Positions 1 to 7,516 of a stretch of 38,902 nucleotides of DNA are shown here, piece by piece. The notes beneath the pieces are model-generated. The model worked only from the letters and a program-made list of their open reading frames with translations. It made no database searches and was not told the DNA's origin. The stretch's first letter is position 1; every line of letters starts with the position of its first letter. The DNA comes from Corynebacterium sp. (GTDB lineage: Bacteria > Actinomycetota > Actinomycetes > Mycobacteriales > Mycobacteriaceae). Where the stretch lies: positions 1 through 38,902 of the forward strand of contig JAKDIS010000009.1 of assembly GCA_030450335.1 (NCBI GenBank), read 5' to 3'. Both the position numbers and the translations under genes were made by a program.

Positions 1-1
1 C

Positions 2-892
2 GCCCCGGCCGACCGCCCGGAGCGTTTCACCACCGCGGCCGAGCGGTCGGACGCCGTCATCCTCGACCTGGAGGACGGGTGCAGGAGGGAGAACCGTGCC
101 ACCGCCCGACGGAACGTCGTCTCCGCCGGACGTGAGGGCACACTGGATCCGGCACGCACGGTCGTGCGGGTCAACCCGCCGGGCACCGGCGACTTCGGGG
201 AGGACGTGCGCGCGGTCGCCGCGTCCGGTTTCCGGACGGTGATGCTGCCGAAGACCGAGGGCGCCGACTCGGTGGAGGCATTGCGTGACGTCCTCCCCGA
301 GGCGGAGGCTTGGCGGGTCATCGCCCTCGTCGAGACGCCGAGAGGCGCCTTGTCCCTGGCCTCCGTCGCCGACCATCCGCAGGTGGACGCCCTGATGTGG
401 GGTGCCGAGGACCTGACGGCGGCCCTCGGCGGCACCGCCTCACGGTACGGTGCGGACGAACTGCCCACCACTGGTGGAGGCGTCTCCGGAAGTCCCGGAG
501 GGTACCGGGAGGTACCGCGGCTCGTCCGCTCGATGGTCCTGCTGCACGCAGCGGCGGCGAACATCGTCGCCCTCGACTCGATCCACGCCGACACCTCGGA
601 CACCACCGGTGCGGGGGCCGAGGCCGTCGACGCGGCGGCCAGCGGTTTCTCGGCGACCGTCGCCATCCACCCCGGTCTCGTCCCCGTCATCCGGGAGGCG
701 TACCGGCCCACCCGGGAGCAACAGGAGTGGGCCCGCCGGGTGGTCGCCGGGGCCGCCGCCAACTCCGGTGCCTTCGCCGTCGACGGCAGGATGATCGACG
801 CACCGCTGCTCCGCCAGGCAGAGGAGATCCTGAACCGTACGTCCACCACAACACAACCACCACACGAGCCACCACACGAGCACAGGAGCTGA
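2..892 (+). CDS. HpcH/HpaI aldolase / citrate lyase beta-subunit (CitE-like) family protein, 5' end missing
   Basis: This reading frame is already open at the window edge, so the N-terminus is outside. The product resembles CitE-type C-C lyases, Mg-dependent TIM-barrel enzymes that cleave or form acyl-CoA esters such as malyl- or citramalyl-CoA. Visible family landmarks in order are LDLEDG near the start, VRVNPPG, ALVETP (metal-binding Glu), GAEDLTAALGG, DSIHADTSD and AIHPGLVPVIREAY. About 297 codons are present, so only a short piece is missing. The C-terminus ends in a low-complexity PPHEPPHE tail made by an exact 12-bp tandem repeat (857-868 and 869-880) just before the ribosome site of the next gene, 5 bp downstream. 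Co-transcription with the acyl-CoA ligase suggests a role in acyl-CoA catabolism. The exact substrate cannot be told. Confidence 0.85.
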   Translation, partial: APADRPERFTTAAERSDAVILDLEDGCRRENRATARRNVVSAGREGTLDPARTVVRVNPPGTGDFGEDVRAVAASGFRTVMLPKTEGADSVEALRDVLPEAEAWRVIALVETPRGALSLASVADHPQVDALMWGAEDLTAALGGTASRYGADELPTTGGGVSGSPGGYREVPRLVRSMVLLHAAAANIVALDSIHADTSDTTGAGAEAVDAAASGFSATVAIHPGLVPVIREAYRPTREQQEWARRVVAGAAANSGAFAVDGRMIDAPLLRQAEEILNRTSTTTQPPHEPPHEHRS

Positions 893-897
893 AACCC

Positions 898-2580
898 ATG
901 GCACCCGTTTTCCTTTCCTCCCCCGGCGACATCGACCCGTCGTTGTCCCACGCGCTGGGGCCGACGGACACACACCTGCTCGACGAGACCATCGGCCAGA
1001 ACCTGGCCCGGACGGTCGCCGCCTTCCCGGACAAAGACGCACTCATCGACCTCTACGGCGACATCCACCTCAGCTACCAGGAACTGCACCGCAAGGTGCT
1101 CAAGCTGGCGTCAGGACTGCACAACGCCGGATACCGGAGGGGCGACCGCATCGGGGTGTGGTCACCGAACCGGTGGGAGTGGGTCATCCTGCAGTTCGCC
1201 ACCGCGGAGATCGGTGCGATCCTGGTCTGCATCAACCCCACGTACCGTGCCCGTGAGCTGACGTACGCGGTGAACCAGTCGGGGGTCAAGGGACTGTTCT
1301 CCGCCGGTAGGTTCAAGGACTCCAACTACCGGGCGATGGTCGGTACGGTCGAGCACACCTTCGACCGGCCCTACAAGGAGACGATCTTCTTCGGCTCCGA
1401 ACGCTGGGAGGAGTTGGCCGGCCACGCGGTCCTGGACCTGAAGGCGGTGCGGGATTCACTCGATCCCCACGATCCGATCAACATCCAGTACACCTCGGGG
1501 ACGACCGGCATGGCCAAGGGAGCCACGCTGACCCACCACAACATCCTCAACAACGGCTACCTCATCGGTGAACGGCTGAGCTACACCGAGAACGACCGGG
1601 TGGTCGTTCCGGTACCGATGTTCCACTGCTTCGGCATGGTTCTGGGGGTTCTGGCCGCCTTCACACACGGGGCGGCGGTGATCTTCCCGGGGCCGGTCTT
1701 CACTCCGGAGAGCACGTTGGAGGCGGTCCACCTGGGACAGGGGACAAGCTTGCTCGGCGTCCCGACCATGTTCATGGCCGAACTGCGGGCACTGGAACAG
1801 CTCAAGGAGAAGGGCAAGGAGTTCGACCTGTCCGGTCTGCGCACCGGGATCATGGCGGGGACCTCCTGTCCCACGACGACGATGCGTGAAGTCATCGACG
1901 TCCTCGGCATCACGGAGATCAGCATCTGCTACGGGATGACCGAGACCTCGCCGGTCAACCACCAGACCCTGCCAGATGACCCGGTGGAGAAGAGGGTCGA
2001 GACGGTCGGCCGGGTCGGTCCGCATCTGGAGGTGAAGGTCGTCGACCTCGACGGGGCCACTGTGCAGCGTGGGGTACAGGGTGAGCTGCTGGTGCGCGGT
2101 TACTCGGTGATGCGTGGATACTGGGACATGCCGGAGAAGACGGCGGAGGCGGTCGACCCCGAGGGGTGGATGCACTCCGGTGACCTCGGTGTGATGGACA
2201 CCGAGGGTTACGTCCAGGTCACCGGCAGGATCAAGGACATGGTCATCCGCGGCGGGGAGAACATCTACCCGCGGGAGATCGAGGAGTTCCTGTACGAGCA
2301 CCCCGACATCGCCGACGTCCAGGTCATCGGGGTGCCCGACGAGAAGTACGGCGAGGAGCTCATGGCCTGGGTCATCATGGATGACGGCAAGGAACCGCTG
2401 ACCGTGGAGGACATCCGTTCCTACTGCGACGGCCAGTTGGCCAGGTTCAAGGTGCCCAGGTACGTGCACGTCACGGACGCTTTCCCGATGACCCTCTCCG
2501 GCAAGGTCAGGAAGGTCGAGATGCGGGAGAAGTCCATCAGCATCCTGGGGATCTACGAGAAGTCCTCGCCCCGTCGGTGA
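898..2580 (+). CDS. AMP-forming acyl-CoA ligase (FadD-type)
   Basis: This 560-aa ANL-superfamily enzyme would activate a carboxylic acid to its acyl-CoA through an acyl-adenylate. It carries the P-loop YTSGTTGMAKG at about residue 198, the YGMTETSP adenine-binding motif, the hinge-region stretch GRIKDMVIRGGENIYPREIE, and the C-terminal catalytic lysine in LSGKVRK. The start is the ATG at 898, preceded by AGGAG at 883-888 that overlaps the end of the CitE-like gene, so the two form an operon. An upstream in-frame extension is open but has no such signal. The 3' end overlaps the end of the convergent oxidoreductase by 44 bp. Its full-length form and fatty-acid-type motifs suggest a medium- or long-chain substrate, but the sequence does not fix chain length. 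Confidence 0.9.
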   Translation: MAPVFLSSPGDIDPSLSHALGPTDTHLLDETIGQNLARTVAAFPDKDALIDLYGDIHLSYQELHRKVLKLASGLHNAGYRRGDRIGVWSPNRWEWVILQFATAEIGAILVCINPTYRARELTYAVNQSGVKGLFSAGRFKDSNYRAMVGTVEHTFDRPYKETIFFGSERWEELAGHAVLDLKAVRDSLDPHDPINIQYTSGTTGMAKGATLTHHNILNNGYLIGERLSYTENDRVVVPVPMFHCFGMVLGVLAAFTHGAAVIFPGPVFTPESTLEAVHLGQGTSLLGVPTMFMAELRALEQLKEKGKEFDLSGLRTGIMAGTSCPTTTMREVIDVLGITEISICYGMTETSPVNHQTLPDDPVEKRVETVGRVGPHLEVKVVDLDGATVQRGVQGELLVRGYSVMRGYWDMPEKTAEAVDPEGWMHSGDLGVMDTEGYVQVTGRIKDMVIRGGENIYPREIEEFLYEHPDIADVQVIGVPDEKYGEELMAWVIMDDGKEPLTVEDIRSYCDGQLARFKVPRYVHVTDAFPMTLSGKVRKVEMREKSISILGIYEKSSPRR

Positions 2581-4018
2581 GCGCCCGCCGTGCGGCGTTG
2601 ACGCCGCACATGAAGTGCACCCCACCGCCGGGAGCGGTGGACGAGGAGCACAGGTAGACCCCCTCCACCCCGGTGGAGTAGGGGTCCGGGCTCAACCGGG
2701 GACGGGCGATCAGCTGGACCAGGTCGTTGGCCCCGCCGGAGATGTCCCCGCCGAGGTTGTTGGCGTTGTGCTCCTGCACCGCCGACGGGGGAGAGGCGAC
2801 CCAGTCCACGACCGTGTCGCGGAAACCGGGGGCGGCCCGCTCGATCTGGGCGGTGACGAGCTCGAAGGTCTCCTGCGCGCTGCCGTCCCATCCGGCGGGC
2901 ACGTGGGCGTAGGCCCACAGCGGGTTCAGCCTGCGCCCACCGGTGACTCTGCTGCGCGAGGGGTCGGCGAGGTACTGCTGGCCGACGAGGGTGAACGGGC
3001 GGCGGGGGAGCCGTCCCGACCAGCAGTCCTTCTCGGCGGCGGCGATCTCCTCGGCCGTGCCGCCGAGGTGGACGGTGCCGGCGCGGTGGGCGTCCGGCGA
3101 CAGCCACGGCACGTCGCCGTCGAGCACGTAGTCGATCTTGGCGACGGCGGGGCCGCGGCGGAACCGTGACCATGCCCGCGCGGTGCGGGCGGGCAGCCGC
3201 TCGCCGAGGATGCCGGCGGCGGTCTCCACGGAGGTGTCGAGCAGGACGATGTCGGCGTCCTGCGCCTGCGCCAGGTCAGTGACACGGGTGTCGGTGAGCA
3301 CCGTGCCCCCGAGCTCCTCGAGCTCGGCGACCAGGGCGTCGGCGATGGACTGGGACCCTCCCACGGCGACGGGCCAGCCGTGCCGGTGTCCGGCGACGGT
3401 CAGCAGCGTGCCGGCCGCGGAGGACGCCGGGAGGTGCAGCGGGGTGAAGGCGTGGGCGGCGACACCGGCGAACAGGGCGCGCGCCTCCGCCGAACGCCAC
3501 CGCCGCCACGACCAGGACGCCGGCAGCGCCGCACCGGCCCCGAAGGCGGCCAACAGCACCGGGTGGCGGGGCACGTGCAGCAGCGGGCCGAGGAACTCCT
3601 CGGCGACGGCGTCCGCCCGCGTCGCGAGCGGACCGAAGGACGCCTGCCAGAGCCGTCCGTCCTGCCCCGGGAGTCCTTCGCCGGTGGTCTGCGGCGAGGT
3701 GTGCAGTGTGGCGGAGCGTCCGGCGGACAGGACGTGGACCATGTCCACCGGCGCGGAGGCGAAGCGCAGCCCGTGGCGTCGCAACGCCGGCCCGAGCGAG
3801 GGGTCACGCAGCAGCGGGCTGGCCTGGGCCAGCGGATGGGCCGCCGAGCACAGGTCGTGCAGTACCCCGGTGTGCATCAGTTCGGCGCTGCGCACCCCGC
3901 CGCCCACCGTGGGTTCGGCCTCGAGCACGGTGACGTCCAGCCCGGCCCGGGCCAGGACGACCGCGGCGGCCAGTCCGTTGGGGCCGGAACCGACGACGGT
4001 GGCGGTGGATGCAGGCAT
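2537..4018 (-). CDS. phytoene-desaturase-like FAD-dependent oxidoreductase
   Basis: The 493-aa product has an N-terminal dinucleotide-binding fold (VVGSGPNGLAAA at residues 8-19, then an acidic residue in VLEAEP and the GGGVRS stretch). A C-terminal FAD-contact region reads VYLCSSSTAPGGGVHFMCG. This is the layout of the NAD(P)/FAD-dependent phytoene desaturase / PYROXD2 group. These enzymes oxidise or isomerise polyene or amine substrates, but no carotenoid gene is nearby and the substrate is unknown. The ATG at 4018 is chosen because homology-like sequence begins there and a TAGGGT -10 element lies 7 nt upstream, suggesting a leaderless transcript. The frame stays open for 31 more codons without supporting signals. 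The gene is convergent with the ligase and divergent from the thiolase. Confidence 0.85.
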   Translation of the reverse strand: MPASTATVVGSGPNGLAAAVVLARAGLDVTVLEAEPTVGGGVRSAELMHTGVLHDLCSAAHPLAQASPLLRDPSLGPALRRHGLRFASAPVDMVHVLSAGRSATLHTSPQTTGEGLPGQDGRLWQASFGPLATRADAVAEEFLGPLLHVPRHPVLLAAFGAGAALPASWSWRRWRSAEARALFAGVAAHAFTPLHLPASSAAGTLLTVAGHRHGWPVAVGGSQSIADALVAELEELGGTVLTDTRVTDLAQAQDADIVLLDTSVETAAGILGERLPARTARAWSRFRRGPAVAKIDYVLDGDVPWLSPDAHRAGTVHLGGTAEEIAAAEKDCWSGRLPRRPFTLVGQQYLADPSRSRVTGGRRLNPLWAYAHVPAGWDGSAQETFELVTAQIERAAPGFRDTVVDWVASPPSAVQEHNANNLGGDISGGANDLVQLIARPRLSPDPYSTGVEGVYLCSSSTAPGGGVHFMCGVNAARRALTDGARTSRRSPGC

Positions 4019-4025
4019 GGCACCG

Positions 4026-4031
4026 ACCCTA
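4026..4031 (-). promoter_or_regulatory. -10 element of the oxidoreductase gene, leaderless arrangement
   Basis: On the minus strand TAGGGT is followed by 7 nt and then the ATG at 4018, with no Shine-Dalgarno sequence. This is the spacing expected when transcription starts at or next to the start codon. Confidence 0.45.
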
Positions 4032-4083
4032 TCGCGCGACCGTCGAATATCGCCCGAACCGCACCCGGAACGCCGTCGGGGAC

Positions 4084-4089
4084 CATAAT
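4084..4089 (+). promoter_or_regulatory. -10 element of the thiolase gene
   Basis: CATAAT differs from the consensus TATAAT at one base and lies 39 nt before the thiolase ATG, leaving room for a short leader that contains the GAAAGGAA ribosome site at 4112-4119. No clear -35 element is seen. Confidence 0.45.
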
Positions 4090-4128
4090 GGGACGCACGG
4101 AACTCTTCCACGAAAGGAACATGGCACC

Positions 4129-5325
4129 ATGAGCAACCCCACCCCGTCCCCCGAGGACGTCGTCATCGTCGGAGCCGCCCGCACCGCCCAGGGCAAGATG
4201 CTCGGCGTGCTGGCCTCCAAGTCCGCCGTCGAGCTCGGCGCGGCGGCCATCACCGGTGCCCTGGAGAGGGCGGGTGTGGCGGCGGATACCGTCGACTACG
4301 TCTACATGGGCCAGGTCGTCCAGGCCGCCGCCGGCCAGAACCCGGCGAAGCAGTCCGCGGTCACCGCGGGCCTGCCGATGTCCACCCCGGCGGTCACCGT
4401 GAATAAGGTGTGCCTGTCCGGGCTGGACTCGGTGATCAACGGTGCGCGCATGCTCAAGGTGGGTGACGCGCAGGTCGTGGTCGCCGGTGGTCAGGAGTCG
4501 ATGACCAACGCCCCGCACCTGGCCGCCGGTGTGCGCGCCGGGGCGAAGTTCGGTTCGCTGGCGCTGCAGGACTCCTTGGAACGCGACGGTCTGGCCGACC
4601 CCGTGCACGGCACGGCGATGGGTGTGGAGACCGAGGCCGGCAACACCGACCGAGGCATCACCCGTGAGGCGCAGGACGAGGTCGCCGCCCTGTCGAACCA
4701 GCGCGCCGAGGCCGCCATCGCCGACGGCACCTTCGCCGAGGAGATCGTGCCCGTGGAGGTCCGCAGGCGTCGCGAGACCGTGGTCGTCGACACCGACGAG
4801 GGCGTGCGCCCGGGCACCACGCAGGAGGGGCTGGCCGCGTTGCGTCCGGCGTTCGCGAAGGACGGGACGATCACCGCCGCCTCGGCGTCACAGATCTCCG
4901 ACGGTGCGTCGGCCGTGGTGCTGACCACGCGTGCCTACGCCGAGGAGAACGGGTTGACCGTCCTGGCCACCCTGGGTGCCGCCGGCGAGACCGCGGGGCC
5001 GGACACGTACCTGCACTCCCAGCCGGCGCAGGCGGTCTCCGCCGCACTCGACAAGCAGGGCTGGTCGACGTCCGACCTGGACTTCCTGGAGGTCAACGAG
5101 GCCTTCGCCTCCGTGGTGGTGCAGTCGGTCAAGGACCTTGACTACCCGCTGGAGAAGACGAACATCCACGGCGGCGGTATCTCGCTGGGCCACCCGATCG
5201 GCGCCTCGGGCGCCCGCCTGGTGGTGACCGCCGCCTACGAGCTCAACCGTCGTGGCGGGGGACGTGCCGCGGTGTCGCTGTGCGGTGGCGGCGGTCAGGG
5301 CGACGCGCTGCTGCTCTGGCGCTGA
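4129..5325 (+). CDS. acetyl-CoA C-acyltransferase (thiolase)
   Basis: This 398-aa thiolase is of the usual length for biosynthetic or degradative two-domain thiolases. It has the nucleophilic Cys95 in VNKVCLSG, the VNEAF loop, the conserved His in GHPIGASGAR and the second active-site Cys in CGGGGQGDAL. It would cleave 3-ketoacyl-CoA or condense two acetyl-CoA in the cytoplasm. The start is the ATG at 4129, with a GAAAGGAA ribosome site at proper spacing; the nearby ATG at 4121 is out of frame. It has its own promoter and is convergent with the acyl-CoA dehydrogenase. The neighbouring genes point to beta-oxidation or ketone-body use. Confidence 0.95.
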   Translation: MSNPTPSPEDVVIVGAARTAQGKMLGVLASKSAVELGAAAITGALERAGVAADTVDYVYMGQVVQAAAGQNPAKQSAVTAGLPMSTPAVTVNKVCLSGLDSVINGARMLKVGDAQVVVAGGQESMTNAPHLAAGVRAGAKFGSLALQDSLERDGLADPVHGTAMGVETEAGNTDRGITREAQDEVAALSNQRAEAAIADGTFAEEIVPVEVRRRRETVVVDTDEGVRPGTTQEGLAALRPAFAKDGTITAASASQISDGASAVVLTTRAYAEENGLTVLATLGAAGETAGPDTYLHSQPAQAVSAALDKQGWSTSDLDFLEVNEAFASVVVQSVKDLDYPLEKTNIHGGGISLGHPIGASGARLVVTAAYELNRRGGGRAAVSLCGGGGQGDALLLWR

Positions 5326-5333
5326 CGTCCCCC

Positions 5334-5357
5334 CCCCACGGCTTCGGGGAGGTGGGG
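5334..5357. terminator. possible bidirectional terminator hairpin
   Basis: CCCCAC (5334-5339) and GTGGGG (5352-5357) can pair in the 32-bp gap between the convergent thiolase and acyl-CoA dehydrogenase genes, next to a run of nine C. The stem is only 6 bp and there is no clear T-tract, so this is tentative. Confidence 0.3.
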
Positions 5358-6522
5358 TCAGGGGCGGTAGCCGAGCCGGCGGGCGGCGAGTTCGCGCAGG
5401 ATCTCCACCGTCCCGCCGCCGATCCCGTTGATCCTCATGTCACGGTACTGCCGCTCGACCTCTGTGCCCTCCATGAACCCGGCGCCGCCGAACAGCTGGA
5501 CGGCCTGGTGGGTCACCCATTCCCCGGTCTCGGTGCAGGTGTTCTTGGCGAAGCATGCCTCGGCGACCAGGTCGTCCTCCCCGTCCTCCACCCGGTCGAC
5601 GAGACTGCGGACGTAGGTGCGTGCGACCTCCGTCCGTCGGGCCATCTCCGACAGCGTCATCTGGATGCTCTGACGTGCGATCAGGGGTTCACCGAAGGTC
5701 TCCCTGTCGCGGCACCACTGGACACTGAGGTCGAGGCAGCGCTGCGCCTGGGAGTAGGCCTGGATGGCCATGCTCAGCCGTTCGGTCACGAAGGCCATGG
5801 AGATCAGGAGGAACCCGGAGTTCTCCTCACCGACGAGGTTGCCCGTGGGGACGCGCACGTCGGTCAAGGAGATCTCGGCGGTGTCGGACGAGCGCCACCC
5901 CATCTTCGTCAGCTTGCGGGTGACCTCGAAGCCCGGGGTGTCGTTGTCCACGACGATCAGCGAAACCCCCCCGGGCACCTTTGAGCGCATCGCCGCCGGT
6001 GCGGGCGGCGACGACGGTGAAGTCACCGCGGACGGCGGAGGTGATGAAGGTCTTCGAACCGTTGATGACGTACTCGTCGCCGTCCTTGACGGCGGTGGTC
6101 TTCAGGTTGCCGACGTCGGAGCCGCCACCGGGTTCGGTGATCCCGAGGGAGCCGATCCTGTCGCCGCTCAGGGTGGGACGGACGTACTTGTCGATGAGGT
6201 CGTGGTCCCCGCCGGCGACGATGTGGGGGCAGGAGATGGTCACGGTGAACAGTGACGCCTGGACACCGGCGGCCACCCCGGCCTCGTGCATGGCCTCGGC
6301 GACGGCAGTCGACTCGCGCATTCCCGCGCCCTCCCCACCTGCCTCGGTGGGGAATGCCAGGCCCAGGAGGCCGAGTTTGCCTGCTTTCCCGGAGAGCTCC
6401 CGGGGGATCTGTCCATCCTCCTCCCACTGGTCCTGGTAGGGGAGGATCTCGGCCGCGGAGAAGTCGACGGCCGTCTTGCGGAGTGCGGCGATCTCTGGGG
6501 TGTTCCAGTGCTTGTGGCTCAT
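5358..6522 (-). pseudogene. acyl-CoA dehydrogenase, interrupted by a single-base frameshift
   Basis: Two overlapping reading frames together spell one acyl-CoA dehydrogenase, the flavoenzyme that introduces the first double bond in beta-oxidation. The N-terminal part (from ATG 6522, AAAGGA site just upstream) contains GSLGITEPGGGSDVGN and GSKTFITSA. The C-terminal part, in another frame, contains DTPGFEV, GWRSSDTAEI, VRVPTGNLVGEE, RETFGEP and QLFGGAGFMEG. The switch falls at a run of seven C at 5966-5972 (seven G in coding sense). Removing one base gives 387 codons plus stop, the normal family length. Unshifted, translation stops at 5827 after 231 aa. The usual YEGT glutamate is IGGGT here; VTERL may supply the base, as in long-chain types. 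A real mutation, phase variation or sequencing error are all possible. Confidence 0.85.
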
Positions 6523-6555
6523 ACAGGTCCTTTCGTGATGTGGGTCAGGTGTCTG

Positions 6556-7371
6556 TTACCGATTATGGACGACTGATTTCGGCGGGCCGGCGAAGATCTG
6601 CGCGAATTCCGCCCACCGCCGGGGTTCCTCGCCCTCGAAGACCAGGGAGAGATCCTTGACCTCCCGTCGCTGTGAGACGAACAGGCAGAAGTCCAGCGCA
6701 GGCCCCTTCACCGTCCCGATGGCAGATCCGTCGTCGGGCCCCCACGACCACGTCCCGCCGTCGGGGGACTCGAGTTCGACGAGGAACTCCCCCTCGGGCG
6801 CGGTGAGGTCGTTGATGACGTAGGAGAAGTCGCGGGTGATCACCCCCAGGTGGCAGATGTCCCGCAATCCGCCGGACACGGGGCGTTCGATGCCCAGGGC
6901 GTCCGCGACGTCCTGGCCGTGGGCCCACGTCTCCATGAGTCTCGCGGTCGCCATGGAGCGCAGGCCCATAGGCGGTCCGAACCACGGGTACTTGCGTGGC
7001 GTGCCGGCCGCCTCCTGCCGAAAAGCCTCGTCAAGTTGCTTTCTCGATGTGCGCCAACGTTCCAGCAGCTCCGGGATGGGGGATGCTGCCCCCTCCGCCG
7101 CCGTCCTGTCGGTGATGCTCTCCGGGTTCGCCCGCGCATCGAGGTCGTAGGTCGAGAAGGGCCCGTCGTCGCTGGTCGAGGCGAGCGAGGCCGAGGCTGC
7201 CTCGTCGGTCCATGACAGATGGGCGATCTGGTGGGCGATGGTCCACCCGGGCGCGGGGGTCGGACGAGACCATGTGGAGCCGTCGATGTCCCGGACCAGC
7301 CCTTCGAGGGCGTCGCCCTCTTTTCTGAGGACGTCCAGGGTGGCGAGGGTGGGATCGGGGGAAGTGGGCAT
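6556..7371 (-). CDS. TIGR03084-type protein of the mycothiol-dependent maleylpyruvate isomerase superfamily
   Basis: The 271-aa product has the MDMPI N-terminal four-helix fold signature, with PGWTIAHQIAHLSWTDE placing His47 and His51 as likely metal ligands. It ends in FAQIFAGPPK, typical of the actinobacterial family TIGR03084. Members share the DinB/MDMPI scaffold used by thiol-dependent enzymes, but the reaction of this subfamily is not established as far as I know. The start at 7371 is fixed by GGAGG six bases upstream; 66 further open codons lack support. It lies 33 bp upstream of the acyl-CoA dehydrogenase on the same strand, so it heads that operon. It diverges from a FadD-type ligase, which ties it to acyl-CoA catabolism. 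Confidence 0.75.
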   Translation of the reverse strand: MPTSPDPTLATLDVLRKEGDALEGLVRDIDGSTWSRPTPAPGWTIAHQIAHLSWTDEAASASLASTSDDGPFSTYDLDARANPESITDRTAAEGAASPIPELLERWRTSRKQLDEAFRQEAAGTPRKYPWFGPPMGLRSMATARLMETWAHGQDVADALGIERPVSGGLRDICHLGVITRDFSYVINDLTAPEGEFLVELESPDGGTWSWGPDDGSAIGTVKGPALDFCLFVSQRREVKDLSLVFEGEEPRRWAEFAQIFAGPPKSVVHNR

Positions 7372-7516
7372 GGAACCTCCGGTGTCGGGGTGATGTGCAC
7401 CACATACTGACATACTTTCCTGCAAAAAAAAAGCACTTGCGATTAATTTTTGAACCCTGTATGTCTTGTCGGCAAAACAAGATTCGCGGATCAGATGACG
7501 GATGGGAGAGGTAGCC
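7372..7516. promoter_or_regulatory. AT-rich divergent control region with repeated GTATGT motifs
   Basis: This 145-bp gap separates the TIGR03084 protein from the divergent acyl-CoA ligase and is much richer in AT than the flanks, including a run of nine A. ACATACTG and ACATACTT stand in tandem at 7402-7417, and the inverse GTATGTC lies at 7459-7465. For the plus strand, TTGCGA (7438-7443) and TATGTC (7460-7465) could be -35 and -10 with a 16-bp spacer. CTTGT (7465-7469) and ACAAG (7477-7481) form an inverted repeat where transcription would begin. A repressor could act here, but no regulator gene is adjacent. Confidence 0.4.

Noticed and set aside
440..1042. Long minus-strand frames opposite the CitE-like and ligase genes
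   Set aside because: These are arginine/glycine/proline-rich shadow frames typical of high-GC DNA, without motifs or start signals. The same applies to similar antisense frames throughout the window.
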